Shown piece after piece: positions 34,042 through 41,924 of a DNA stretch of 52,610 nucleotides. The notes under the pieces are model-generated. The model saw only the letters and a list, made by a program, of their open reading frames with translations, was not told where the DNA came from and did no database searches. The position numbers and the translations under genes were made by a program. The stretch is taken from contig JAKPQL010000016.1 in the NCBI GenBank assembly GCA_029547045.1, forward strand, positions 1 to 52,610. The letters are read 5' to 3'. Source of the DNA: Deltaproteobacteria bacterium. GTDB lineage: Bacteria > Desulfobacterota > Desulfomonilia > UBA1062. The first letter of the stretch is position 1, and each line of letters opens with the position of its first letter.

Positions 34042-34061
34042 CTGCCATTCATGTCTGGCAG
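34042..34061. promoter_or_regulatory. Inverted repeat in the prsK-PEP-CTERM intergenic region
   Basis: CTGCCA, eight bases, TGGCAG. It lies about 155 bp upstream of the sigma-54 promoter, in an otherwise AT-rich 329-nt gap. It could be an additional regulator site or a hairpin; no function can be assigned. Confidence 0.25.
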
Positions 34062-34116
34062 CCAAGTATCTGCCGCTGTTCCCCAGGATTAGAACCTGCA
34101 CAACCTGCCCTATACC

Positions 34117-34133
34117 TGTCGAAAGATCTGACA
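34117..34133 (+). promoter_or_regulatory. Candidate PrsR enhancer site 1
   Basis: TGTCG-AAA-GAT-CTG-ACA. The pattern TGTCG-N3-GAT-N3-ACA recurs upstream of the second PEP-CTERM gene (35234-35250). The site starts 79 bp before the -24 element, a usual place for an upstream activator of sigma-54 promoters. It also has the imperfect dyad CTGTC/GACAG. Confidence 0.45.
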
Positions 34134-34195
34134 GTCTCGTGTGATCCTCGTCCAATGTGCATCATATATCCTTGATTTACCGATTTATTTATTGT

Positions 34196-34211
34196 TGGCA
34201 CCGGCTTTGCA
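34196..34211 (+). promoter_or_regulatory. Sigma-54 (-24/-12) promoter of PEP-CTERM gene 1
   Basis: TGGCAC-CGGCT-TTGCA matches the consensus TGGCAC-N5-TTGCW at all fixed positions. It lies 36 nt before the ATG at 34248, and AAGGAGAG precedes that start. Confidence 0.85.
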
Positions 34212-34247
34212 TTATAGGCGGCCATATCACGAATCAAGGAGAGCACC

Positions 34248-35030
34248 ATGAACCATTTATTCCGCATCGTGTTGTATCTTGTTGTGGCAGCAGTCTTCTC
34301 TGCATCCACCGCCTTTGCCATTCCCCTGGGCACGAACATCACCATTTCCGACAGGGTCTACTCGGGCACGGGATGGTACGGCAACCACGAGGACCAGGAG
34401 GTCGAGCCCAACTGCGTGACCGGTCAGGTCTGGGACATGGAGGGCTTCTTCCTCAACGGATATGTGCTGAGCATGGTGGGCGGCTATGACATGGTGAACG
34501 GCCGTGACGGGTTCAGCTCGGGCGACATCTTCATCGACATCAATGGCGACGCCATGTACGGCCCTGGTACGGGCGGCGGGTCCGGCAACACGACAGTACC
34601 GAAGACCTTCGGCTACGACTACGTCCTCGCCCTCGATTTCCAGACCATGACCTACGAGGTGTTCGCCCTCGTGAACGGGGTGACCACGGTGAATGTGTTC
34701 TACTCCCAGAACGACGAGTCCAACCCCTGGACCTACAATGACGGCGGAATCTCCTGTGGGTACAGTGACATCACCTACTCTGCCAACCTGACCGATGCAC
34801 AGGTGGGAAACGGCCTTGTGGGAGGTCTCCACAACGTGGCGCAGTTCGACCTGAGCTTCCTCTCCTTTGACCCGAACTTCACCGGCACCTTCCTTGCCCA
34901 CTACACCATGGAGTGCGGCAATGACAACCTCATGGGCCAGGGCACCGCACCGGTCCCCGAGCCTGCGACGCTCCTGCTGCTGGGCAGCGGCCTGCTGGGC
35001 CTTGCCGGGTTCCGCAGAAAGAACAGGTAA
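34248..35030 (+). CDS. PEP-CTERM sorting-domain protein 1
   Basis: A 260-residue secreted protein. The signal peptide is about 25 residues (VVAAVFSASTAFA). The body is polar and aromatic, rich in Gly, Asn and Tyr, with features of an adhesin-like or surface domain (SSGDIFIDINGDAMYG) and no recognised enzyme motif. The C-terminus is a full PEP-CTERM tail: VPEPATLLLLGSGLLGLAGF followed by basic residues. Exosortase recognises this tail during export, and such proteins usually accompany exopolysaccharide or biofilm loci. No exosortase gene is in the window. The terminator follows at 35058. Confidence 0.9.
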   Translation: MNHLFRIVLYLVVAAVFSASTAFAIPLGTNITISDRVYSGTGWYGNHEDQEVEPNCVTGQVWDMEGFFLNGYVLSMVGGYDMVNGRDGFSSGDIFIDINGDAMYGPGTGGGSGNTTVPKTFGYDYVLALDFQTMTYEVFALVNGVTTVNVFYSQNDESNPWTYNDGGISCGYSDITYSANLTDAQVGNGLVGGLHNVAQFDLSFLSFDPNFTGTFLAHYTMECGNDNLMGQGTAPVPEPATLLLLGSGLLGLAGFRRKNR

Positions 35031-35057
35031 CTGTTCAGCTTCATCTGAGCTGTAAAG

Positions 35058-35089
35058 AGGCCCGACAGCCCCAGGCTGTCGGGCCTTTC
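35058..35089 (+). terminator. Rho-independent terminator of PEP-CTERM gene 1
   Basis: A perfect 13-bp stem, AGGCCCGACAGCC and GGCTGTCGGGCCT, with a CCA loop and a short T run after it. It is placed 27 nt after the stop codon. Confidence 0.85.
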
Positions 35090-35233
35090 CATCACAGCAG
35101 GTCCGAGGAGCACCTCCCTCACGTCCCCCTTCTTCAATACATTCCGCAGTAATTCTTAAACATTATATCCCTCTACCGAGCGGGCAATGGAGAATCTGCT
35201 GTCATGATCGTATACGGGGCTGCAGGGGACAGG

Positions 35234-35250
35234 TGTCGGGTGATTTTACA
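35234..35250 (+). promoter_or_regulatory. Candidate PrsR enhancer site 2
   Basis: TGTCG-GGT-GAT-TTT-ACA, the second copy of the pattern at 34117. It starts 70 bp upstream of the -24 element, 9 bp (near one helical turn) closer than in the first promoter. The surrounding dyad is GGTGT/ACACC. Confidence 0.45.
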
Positions 35251-35303
35251 CCATCGGCGGGCACATAAAATATTTTCTAAATATATTCATTATGTTATAT
35301 GTC

Positions 35304-35319
35304 TGGCATGTCGCTTGCT
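35304..35319 (+). promoter_or_regulatory. Sigma-54 (-24/-12) promoter of PEP-CTERM gene 2
   Basis: TGGCAT-GTCGC-TTGCT keeps the invariant GG and GC at the correct spacing. It lies 35 nt before the ATG at 35355. Confidence 0.8.
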
Positions 35320-35354
35320 TTATATTAGTGAAATAAAGAAATCTGGAGGGCAGT

Positions 35355-35912
35355 ATGAAAAGGGCACTAACGATTCTCGCGGCAGTAATCGTGGTCAGCA
35401 TGTTTGCCTCGCCTGCCGGCGCGGTCCTGATCACACCGGACGTGGTGAGCTGGGTCAACGGGGTCAATCTGAACGAAGGCAGCTCGGTCAACTATACCCA
35501 CAACATCCTCGACAACGGCTTCAGCATCGGCGACGAGATCAACTGGGCAACCATCACCTTTGCCATCAATGATTACGAAGACGGCAGCGACTATCACGGA
35601 TGGTACTGGTTCTGGTATGTTGATTACAGGGAGTATGCCCGGCTGACCACGGACGGCATCCAGCAGACCTTTGAAATCGACAACGGGAGCGAAGTAACCC
35701 TCTCAGTGACCGCCTTGGCACGCCTGGAGACGGACGGGATCCTCAACGTGAACCTCCTCGCCACTGACGGGAACTTCCGCCTGTACAGCTCCACCCTGGA
35801 GGCCGACTACACCCCGGGCCAGGGGTCTGCTCCGGTCCCCGAGCCTGCCACGCTCCTGCTGCTGGGCAGCGGCCTGCTGGGCCTTGCCGGCTTCAGGAAG
35901 AAGAACAGGTAA
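35355..35912 (+). CDS. PEP-CTERM sorting-domain protein 2
   Basis: A 185-residue secreted protein with signal peptide MKRALTILAAVIVVSMFASPAGA. The beta-rich body (residues 24-155) shares no obvious similarity with PEP-CTERM protein 1. It has WYWFWYVDYREY and long polar strands, the look of a choice-of-anchor/beta-sandwich surface protein. The PEP-CTERM tail is nearly identical to that of protein 1 at DNA level (77 of 84 bases). It has its own sigma-54 promoter and terminator. TCTGGAGGGCAGT precedes the start. Confidence 0.9.
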   Translation: MKRALTILAAVIVVSMFASPAGAVLITPDVVSWVNGVNLNEGSSVNYTHNILDNGFSIGDEINWATITFAINDYEDGSDYHGWYWFWYVDYREYARLTTDGIQQTFEIDNGSEVTLSVTALARLETDGILNVNLLATDGNFRLYSSTLEADYTPGQGSAPVPEPATLLLLGSGLLGLAGFRKKNR

Positions 35913-35944
35913 CAAGCTGTCCTCCTATATCATAGCATCGCATC

Positions 35945-35976
35945 AGTCCGGCGGCCGAACAGGCTGCCGGACTTTT
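35945..35976 (+). terminator. Rho-independent terminator of PEP-CTERM gene 2
   Basis: AGTCCGGCGGCC and GGCTGCCGGACT form a 12-bp stem with one G-U pair and a GAACA loop, followed by TTT. It is 32 nt after the stop. Confidence 0.8.
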
Positions 35977-36048
35977 CCTGTCTTCAGGGCCTGATGACCC
36001 AGCACCCACCGGTCATGGGACTCCTGAATCCCGTCCCGTTCCCTCCCA

Positions 36049-38556
36049 TCACAGCGGGGCGCCGATCTGCAGCAGCACCAAGGGCCCCTCTTCATCCAGG
36101 TACCCGGGCTGTCTCACCGGCCACGCGACACCCAGCCTGAAGGACGACAGGTTTCCCCAGGCCACCTCGAAAGAGGTCACCAGTTCGACGCCGGCGCCTG
36201 CCACGGTTTCGCCTATGTCCATGGAGTCTGCACACAACCCCGCATCGATGAAGGTGCCGAGCCGTACCCGGTGGAGATACAGCGGCAGGGTCCCGTGGCC
36301 TTTCTGGATGTTCGCCAGGGGCCAGAACACCTCGATGCCCGTGGTAAGGGCCTTTTCCGCCTCCAGGAGGTTCGGCGCGAAGCCCCTCACCGGGAAGAGC
36401 CGGGAAGGCCTGGAGGTGAAGTAGCCCTCGGCCACGTTGCCCCCCACCCGGAACGACCCGTGCCCCGGTTCATACCCTCCCCAGGTCCTTCCGGCCTCGG
36501 CGTTCACCACCGCATAGATGTCTGAGCCGGTGATCCACCGGAGGCTGCCGAAGAGCGAGGTCCTGCCCCCGGAAAGGGCCTCCATACAGACCTTGTACGA
36601 GACCCCCTCATAGGACTTCCCGATGCCGAGACTGGCGGAGAGCTCCACATCCTCCTTTCCCGCCTCCTCCAGGGGTCCGTAGTCCAGCACCTCCACGGAC
36701 GCATCCAGCCATTCCGGCTCTTCCGGTGCAAAGGCGATGCGGTACGCCACCCGTGACTCCTCTGTCCTGGGGCTCAATGCCGGATCGCAGACAAAGGGAT
36801 AGCGGGTGACCTGGAGGCTGAATGCGTCCAGGCGGACGCCGGCCCGCAGGGCAAGGTAGTCATAGGCAAAGGAATAACGCGCACCTGCGTCCAGTCCATA
36901 GTCGCCCGTCACATCCTGCGCCCAGGTGGCAAGACCTGCCTGGACCTCGTCGAGCCCCACGTACAGGTCCGGGGTCATGAAATTCGGGTACAGGCTCTTC
37001 CAGGGCGTATAGGGACTCGAGGGGAGGTGCACCTGGGTTGCCGGGATCCTTAGGGCCGGCTCTCCCCCCATCGCTGGCCCTCCATCCACACCATAGGTGT
37101 CAAAGGTCCACCCGCTCCGGGTCAGGCAGAGGCACTTCCCGTCGCGGGGCAGGAACGCCCCCAGGGGGCACGCTGTAACGGGAGTCATGGACGCGGTGCA
37201 GATCTGGAAGGTGCCCCCTGCATTGGAAGTGAACACCAGGGTCTCCCCCGCCCACCACGGATCCGCCTCTACGGACGGCCCGGAGGTGACGCGCACCCAC
37301 GTCTTGTCGTAAACCCAGATGTCCCAGTTCCCCCCCGTGTTCCCGGCCACCGTGATGCGGCCTCTCTCGTCCATGACAGGTCCGGAAAGGGCGATGACGC
37401 CATTAGGCGCCTGTATGAGCCTGCCCCCGGTCACCCGGGTCTGGACAGCCCCCCTGCCCTTTTCGTACAGGATCAGGTGCGGCACGCTCCCCATCCGGGT
37501 GACCGCCACTGGCCCCGGACCCGGGTCCCACAGGTGGTCCATATCCAGGGCCGTGCCCGTGCCGCCGTCAGGGTACCCGATGATCCGCGATATCCCTTCA
37601 CGGTTGTATTCGGAGACCCACAGGGTGTCGTGGAACCCCCTGAATCCGTACCTGCCCCTGATGCGCACACGCTTGATGCCGGGGTGGATACCCGCATGGT
37701 CCCACGTGATGAAGGGCGCAGGGACATAACCCGTGACCGGCTCCATGTTCTGCGTCCCTGTGGCAAGCCCCCTGTCCCTGATGAAGTCCTTCCAGAGCCC
37801 TGCCCAGCTCCTGCCGAAAACCTTCTCTGCCTTGAGATCCACCTCGATGGGGATGATGCCTGCGCCGTGCACCTCCAGGAACCGCAGGATGAGTTCCCAC
37901 CCGTAGCGTTCCTGCATCCACGCCATGAACGGCCTGCCGTAGATACGGTACCCGTAATACCCGGGCCATGCCTCGGGATGGTTGCTCATGGGGGATATGT
38001 CGGCCGGTACCGGCACCGTGAGGAGGGCATCCTCGAGGGGATCGGTGGGCGCCTCGCCGAGATACTGCCGGGCAAGCAGGTCGCAGACCCCGTCCAGGAG
38101 CCATGGCGGGTTGATGAAGTTCGGCGACGAGATTTCGCCGAACACGTGATGGATCAGTGCGGGAAGCCCCCCGCGCCTTCCGTAGATCCCCTGCAGGCAC
38201 AGGCCCTTGAACAGGAAGAAGGACCAGGGGTCACCCGAGAGGTATGCCTCCTCGAAGACCCCCGGGGCCCTCAGCGGTATGCGCACCCTCCTGTGCGGGA
38301 TCACGCTCACCACAGCATCCGGGAGGTCGAGTTCGTCGTCCAGGAGGACATGGACCGGGGTCTTCACTGCAAGGCCCTTTCCCGCCAGGAACTCCAGCAT
38401 CTCCGGGACATGGGCGATAAGGCGGGATGCTATGGCTTCCTCGCCGGAGGGATAGCTGAGCTCGACGCCCGAGACAGAGACCGTCATGATCGTGCTGCCC
38501 GGGGCAGGGCTGCACCAGAGGAGCAGGACGAGGACGCAGGCGGCTGCCCGATTCAT
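36049..38556 (-). CDS. Large outer-membrane protein: degenerate peptidase, beta-propeller, beta-barrel
   Basis: An 835-residue secreted protein with signal peptide MNRAAACVLVLLLWCSPAPGS. The first third resembles gluzincin-type proteins (PWLLDGVCDLLARQYLG, WMQERYGWELILRFLEVHG), but the HExxH motif is degenerate (LIHHV). The centre has TolB-like propeller repeats (VSEYNREGISRIIGYPDGG, WWAGETLVFTSNAGGTFQI). The last 300 residues alternate like a surface-antigen beta-barrel and end LVLLQIGAPL. Partner and cargo are unknown. The start is set by the signal peptide; an in-frame ATG at 38589 adds 11 residues. Neither has a good Shine-Dalgarno. Confidence 0.75.
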   Translation of the reverse strand: MNRAAACVLVLLLWCSPAPGSTIMTVSVSGVELSYPSGEEAIASRLIAHVPEMLEFLAGKGLAVKTPVHVLLDDELDLPDAVVSVIPHRRVRIPLRAPGVFEEAYLSGDPWSFFLFKGLCLQGIYGRRGGLPALIHHVFGEISSPNFINPPWLLDGVCDLLARQYLGEAPTDPLEDALLTVPVPADISPMSNHPEAWPGYYGYRIYGRPFMAWMQERYGWELILRFLEVHGAGIIPIEVDLKAEKVFGRSWAGLWKDFIRDRGLATGTQNMEPVTGYVPAPFITWDHAGIHPGIKRVRIRGRYGFRGFHDTLWVSEYNREGISRIIGYPDGGTGTALDMDHLWDPGPGPVAVTRMGSVPHLILYEKGRGAVQTRVTGGRLIQAPNGVIALSGPVMDERGRITVAGNTGGNWDIWVYDKTWVRVTSGPSVEADPWWAGETLVFTSNAGGTFQICTASMTPVTACPLGAFLPRDGKCLCLTRSGWTFDTYGVDGGPAMGGEPALRIPATQVHLPSSPYTPWKSLYPNFMTPDLYVGLDEVQAGLATWAQDVTGDYGLDAGARYSFAYDYLALRAGVRLDAFSLQVTRYPFVCDPALSPRTEESRVAYRIAFAPEEPEWLDASVEVLDYGPLEEAGKEDVELSASLGIGKSYEGVSYKVCMEALSGGRTSLFGSLRWITGSDIYAVVNAEAGRTWGGYEPGHGSFRVGGNVAEGYFTSRPSRLFPVRGFAPNLLEAEKALTTGIEVFWPLANIQKGHGTLPLYLHRVRLGTFIDAGLCADSMDIGETVAGAGVELVTSFEVAWGNLSSFRLGVAWPVRQPGYLDEEGPLVLLQIGAPL

Positions 38557-38596
38557 GGGGCATGATCCCGAGAAAGGCGAACCGGGCATGCGGCCA

Positions 38597-39025
38597 TCAA
38601 CCAGGTGATTCCTGCAACGTCTCGGCCCTGATGTAGGCCGTGCCCTGACACAGGCAGAGCGCCTCCCCGGAGCCGTCGGTCACCTGCACCGTGTAGGTGG
38701 CGAGCCTGCGGTTCCTCGACACCTCCCGGGCCTCTGCGTGGATGACATCGGTCATGCCGGCCTTCATGAAGGACATGCTCGCGGTGACGGCCACAGCCGA
38801 CCTGCCCCTGCTGTGCGCAGCAGCCGCCAGGGCCATGTCCGCAAGGGTGAAGAGCACTCCCCCGTGGACCATGCCCAGGCCGTTCAGGTGCCTCGGCTCC
38901 ACCTTCAGGCTCACCCGGGCGCGACCCGGGCCGACCTCCTCTATCTCCACCCCGCAGAACTCGGCAAAGGCGTCCCTGGAAAAATATCTCCTCAGCTGCT
39001 CCAGGCTGAGATGAATGTCGTGCAC
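38597..39025 (-). CDS. PaaI-type hotdog thioesterase
   Basis: A 142-residue hotdog-fold acyl-CoA thioesterase. The signature HLNGLGMVHGGVLFTLADMALAAAA carries the family HGG core and the helix, followed by AVAVTASMSFMKAG. The start is GTG at 39025 with AGGGGGG five bases upstream; the frame is open further but overlaps the fdhD-like gene. It begins 2 nt after that gene. Substrates of the PaaI group are phenylacetyl-type CoAs, and the precise one here is unknown. Confidence 0.87.
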   Translation of the reverse strand: MHDIHLSLEQLRRYFSRDAFAEFCGVEIEEVGPGRARVSLKVEPRHLNGLGMVHGGVLFTLADMALAAAAHSRGRSAVAVTASMSFMKAGMTDVIHAEAREVSRNRRLATYTVQVTDGSGEALCLCQGTAYIRAETLQESPG

Positions 39026-39027
39026 GG

Positions 39028-39801
39028 CTACCCCCCTGTACCGCACTGGGCCGCCAGGCCCAGGATGCGCTCCGGGTGGGAATAGACGCAGAACCGTCCC
39101 TGCCTGACCCGGCACACCAGGGTCAGGCCGACCTGCCGGGCCAGTCGCACGCCCTCGTCGGTGGTGGCGGCCTTGCTCACCACGATGGGGATACCCGCGT
39201 TGGCAGCCTTGGACACCATGCCAGCTGGCTGCCTGCCCGTGCACCCGAGCACGCACCGGGACAGGTCGATCCCGCCGAGAACGGCATGCCCGATGACCTT
39301 GTCCACGGTGTTGTGCCTGCCCACGTCGCTGCTCTTGGCCACCAGTTCGTTGCCGGAGAAGAGCACCGAGCAGTGCGCCCCGCCCGTGCGCTCCCAGAGT
39401 TCGGAGACAATGGCGTCCATGACAGTGAAGATGTCCCGGGTCTCCATGGTGAGCTCGGAGCCCACCTGCTTCACGACCCTGCCCGAGGAGATCCCGCCGC
39501 TGGTCCCGGTGGTGACCTCCAGGGGCTTCTGCGTGGACCTTCCGTAGACCATGACCCTTTCCCCGAATACCTCCACCCTGTCCACCGATTCCGCAAGCCC
39601 CTCGCTGATCACGAACCCGGCCCCGAGCTCCCTGAGCTGGCCGGGGCTCGCCACCAGGCTGCCCATGGCTTCACCGTTGAGGTACAGCCGGATCACCCGC
39701 TCCCGGCAGACCTCCTCCGGCCCGGGCCCCGCAGAGCCGTCCTGCCGGCAGACCCCCTCCAGGGTGCTCAGCATGGACTCTATGTCTTCAGGCATATGCA
39801 T
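39028..39801 (-). CDS. fdhD: FdhD-family protein lacking the catalytic CxxC
   Basis: About 257 residues of FdhD type: RVIRLYLNGEAMGSLVASPGQLRELGAGFVISEG, TGGAHCSVLF, SSDVGRHNTVDKVIG and CVLGCTGRQPAGMVSKAA are all family blocks. The loop that in E. coli FdhD reads SSCGLCG, with the two cysteines that pass sulfur to the formate-dehydrogenase cofactor, reads TSGGISSGR here, so the pair is absent. It may be a cofactor-binding protein without sulfur transfer. The start is uncertain (GTG at 39843 or ATG at 39801 or 39795). No formate dehydrogenase gene is in the window. Confidence 0.8.
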   Translation of the reverse strand: MHMPEDIESMLSTLEGVCRQDGSAGPGPEEVCRERVIRLYLNGEAMGSLVASPGQLRELGAGFVISEGLAESVDRVEVFGERVMVYGRSTQKPLEVTTGTSGGISSGRVVKQVGSELTMETRDIFTVMDAIVSELWERTGGAHCSVLFSGNELVAKSSDVGRHNTVDKVIGHAVLGGIDLSRCVLGCTGRQPAGMVSKAANAGIPIVVSKAATTDEGVRLARQVGLTLVCRVRQGRFCVYSHPERILGLAAQCGTGG

Positions 39802-39861
39802 GTCATTGAGTATAGCATGGAATTCCCATCCGGGACCACACACCAGGCAGGGGCAGGAGGG

Positions 39862-40623
39862 TCACCTCCCCCGCACCGCCAGTTCGTACAGTGCTATGGC
39901 CGCTGCATGTGCCACGTTCAGGGAGTTGAATGTCCCCTGCATGGGGATGCGTGCAGCCATGTCCAGTTCTGAGGTCACCACCGGCCTGATGCCGCTGTCC
40001 TCACCCCCGAGCACCAGGCCGACCTTGTCGAACTTGGGGATGCTGCCGATGTCTTCGCGGGCATCCGCCTCGAGGCCCACCAGCCAGAAGCCGTTCTCCT
40101 TGAGCTTCTGCGCCGCGGCCCTCAGGTTCGTCACCCGGGCGATCTTCACGTGTTCGGTGGCACCCGAGGACGCCTTCACCACCGCAGGGGTCACCCCTGC
40201 AGCCCGGTGCTCGGGTATGACCATGCCCGCCCCGGCCAGGGCATGGGCGGTCCTGACGATGGATCCCAGGTTCTGGGGATCTTCCACGGAGTCGAGGAGC
40301 ACCACGACCCGGTACCGGAACAGCTCGTCCAGCCCGGCATACCGGTAGAGAGACACCCGGGCCGCCATTCCCTGGTGATGCTCAGTGCCCGCGATCCTCT
40401 CCATGTCCCGCCGCTGGAGCACCCGGACAGCCACAGGACCTGCGGTATCGAGGATTTCTGCCTCGTGCTGGGGGAGCACGAGGATCTCATGGATGGTCCG
40501 GCTCCCGGTGCGGACCGTCTCTAGTACCGCGTTCCTGCCGTAGATGACCTCGGTGCTGCCCGGTGTCCTGGGGGGCATGCGCAGGTTCTTGTCGGTTCCA
40601 AGGGTGCGGGGCTTCTCTCTCAT
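39862..40623 (-). CDS. rlmB: TrmH/SpoU-family RNA 2'-O-methyltransferase (RlmB-like)
   Basis: A 253-residue SPOUT methyltransferase. The N-terminal substrate domain starts EVIYGRNAVLETV. The knotted domain has motif 1 LLDSVEDPQNLGSIVRTAHALAG, motif 2 GLVLGGEDSGI and motif 3 ARIPMQGTFNSLNVAHAAAIALYEL. RlmB methylates G2251 of 23S rNA; TrmH paralogues are similar, so the exact target is inferred from the order and length. The start overlaps the nitroreductase stop (ATGA). Confidence 0.9.
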   Translation of the reverse strand: MREKPRTLGTDKNLRMPPRTPGSTEVIYGRNAVLETVRTGSRTIHEILVLPQHEAEILDTAGPVAVRVLQRRDMERIAGTEHHQGMAARVSLYRYAGLDELFRYRVVVLLDSVEDPQNLGSIVRTAHALAGAGMVIPEHRAAGVTPAVVKASSGATEHVKIARVTNLRAAAQKLKENGFWLVGLEADAREDIGSIPKFDKVGLVLGGEDSGIRPVVTSELDMAARIPMQGTFNSLNVAHAAAIALYELAVRGR

Positions 40624-41468
40624 GGGATCCAGCTTACCACATATTCGCCCATGAAGGGCAGGCCCCTGATGCCGGGATCGGCGATGCGCCATGCACCGCC
40701 ATGGCCCTGCTCCTGGATGGTGCGCTGGAAGTGGAACATGGCAATGCCCATGTCGATGCGCTGGAGATCGATCCCTTTGAAAAGGGAGGAGTACCCGATA
40801 GTCCGCACGAGGTAGAAGTGCAGCGCACCGTCCCGCATCACCACCCGCCAGGGCTGCCGGTTCGTGGCAGAGGGAGCGAGCCGGACCATCTCCAGGGCGG
40901 TGCCGTACGGTCCGGCATCGGGTTCCTGCAGCGGGGTCGAAAAGTCGTTCCTGAAGAAGAGGGTGGAGAAGGGCCTTCGGGAACGCGACCCCGCGGTGAG
41001 GGCGAACACACTGTCCACCAGCGAGCGCCTGGGCGCGGCATGACCCACCGGGCTGACGGCCGGGATCACCTCCCCCTCGCCCGGGTCGGCCACGTCCGCG
41101 AAATACCCCCGGTCAAAGGTACCACCCAACCAGCAGGTGCCCAGGCCCAGCGAGGTGATGTGGAGCACCGCCGCCTCGAAGAGGTAGCCGAAGTCCTCGT
41201 ACCCGCCCTCCGAGGGCCGCAGCACCCCCACGAGGAAGCTCGGCGCACCGGTGACGATGCCGTAGGTCCCCCTGACCTTTCCCGGCGCCCCACCCTGGGC
41301 ATCTGCCAGGACGAACCGCACGGCTGAACCGAAGGGCGGGCAGTCGAGGCTGTACAGGAAGGACTGGATGTGTGCCCTTTCCCCGTCATTCAGCGGTTCG
41401 TTCCGGTAGCTCCGCCAGGAGCGTCTCGTGCGGATGATGTCCGTTACGGGCCTGTCATACACGATCAT
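40620..41468 (-). CDS. Nitroreductase-like flavoprotein
   Basis: A 282-residue protein made of two nitroreductase-like halves (TM1586-type). The N-terminal half begins DIIRTRRSWRSYRNEPL and has GYLFEAAVLHITSLGLGTCWLGG. The C-terminal half has EMVRLAPSATNRQPWRVV, the flavin-binding motif of the family, and GIAMFHFQRT. The role is unknown; the family binds FMN. It ends in an ATGA overlap with the rlmB-like gene and starts 24 nt after the yjbQ-like gene. Confidence 0.85.
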   Translation of the reverse strand: MIVYDRPVTDIIRTRRSWRSYRNEPLNDGERAHIQSFLYSLDCPPFGSAVRFVLADAQGGAPGKVRGTYGIVTGAPSFLVGVLRPSEGGYEDFGYLFEAAVLHITSLGLGTCWLGGTFDRGYFADVADPGEGEVIPAVSPVGHAAPRRSLVDSVFALTAGSRSRRPFSTLFFRNDFSTPLQEPDAGPYGTALEMVRLAPSATNRQPWRVVMRDGALHFYLVRTIGYSSLFKGIDLQRIDMGIAMFHFQRTIQEQGHGGAWRIADPGIRGLPFMGEYVVSWIP

Positions 41469-41492
41469 ACAGCCTCCTCCATGCTGACAGCC

Positions 41493-41891
41493 TTACAGGA
41501 GCGTGACGATCACGGTCCTGGCCTGCCGGGGGCCGTCGAACTCGCAGAAGAAGATATTCTGCCAGGTGCTCAGGAGCAGCCTCCCGTCCTGGACGGGGAT
41601 CACCTCGGAGGGCCCCACGATGCCGGCCTTGATGTGGGCGTCGCCGTTGCCGTCCTCCGCGTCGTGGAGCCAGACCCCGCGTGGCGCCAGCGTTCTCAGG
41701 CATTTCAGGACATCGGTGCGGATGTTCGGGTCCCAGTTCTCCTGGACCATGACGGCCCCCGTGGCGCCCTGGGCGTAAAGCGCGCAGAGCTCGCTGTTCC
41801 GGCCGTGCTCCGCGGCGATGGCCCTGACCTTGTCGGTGATGTCCACGAGCTCCTCGCGCTCATGGGTGGGGAAGCTGATGGTGAATCGCAT
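41493..41891 (-). CDS. yjbQ: YjbQ/UPF0047 family protein
   Basis: A 132-residue protein with the family pattern ITDKVRAIAAEHG, CALYAQGATGAVMVQENWDPNI, LHDAEDGNGDAHIKAGIVGPSEVIPV and LSTWQNIFFCEFDGPR. The invariant H-x-E-D-G-N-x-D-A-H metal-type cluster is present. The family has weak thiamine-phosphate synthase activity, and its main role is unknown. Start 41891 has AGAAGG upstream; an ATG at 41924 abuts the coaE stop and is the alternative. Confidence 0.9.
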   Translation of the reverse strand: MRFTISFPTHEREELVDITDKVRAIAAEHGRNSELCALYAQGATGAVMVQENWDPNIRTDVLKCLRTLAPRGVWLHDAEDGNGDAHIKAGIVGPSEVIPVQDGRLLLSTWQNIFFCEFDGPRQARTVIVTLL

Positions 41892-41924
41892 GCCTTCTGG
41901 GTATACCACCTCGTGCGGCGGCAT

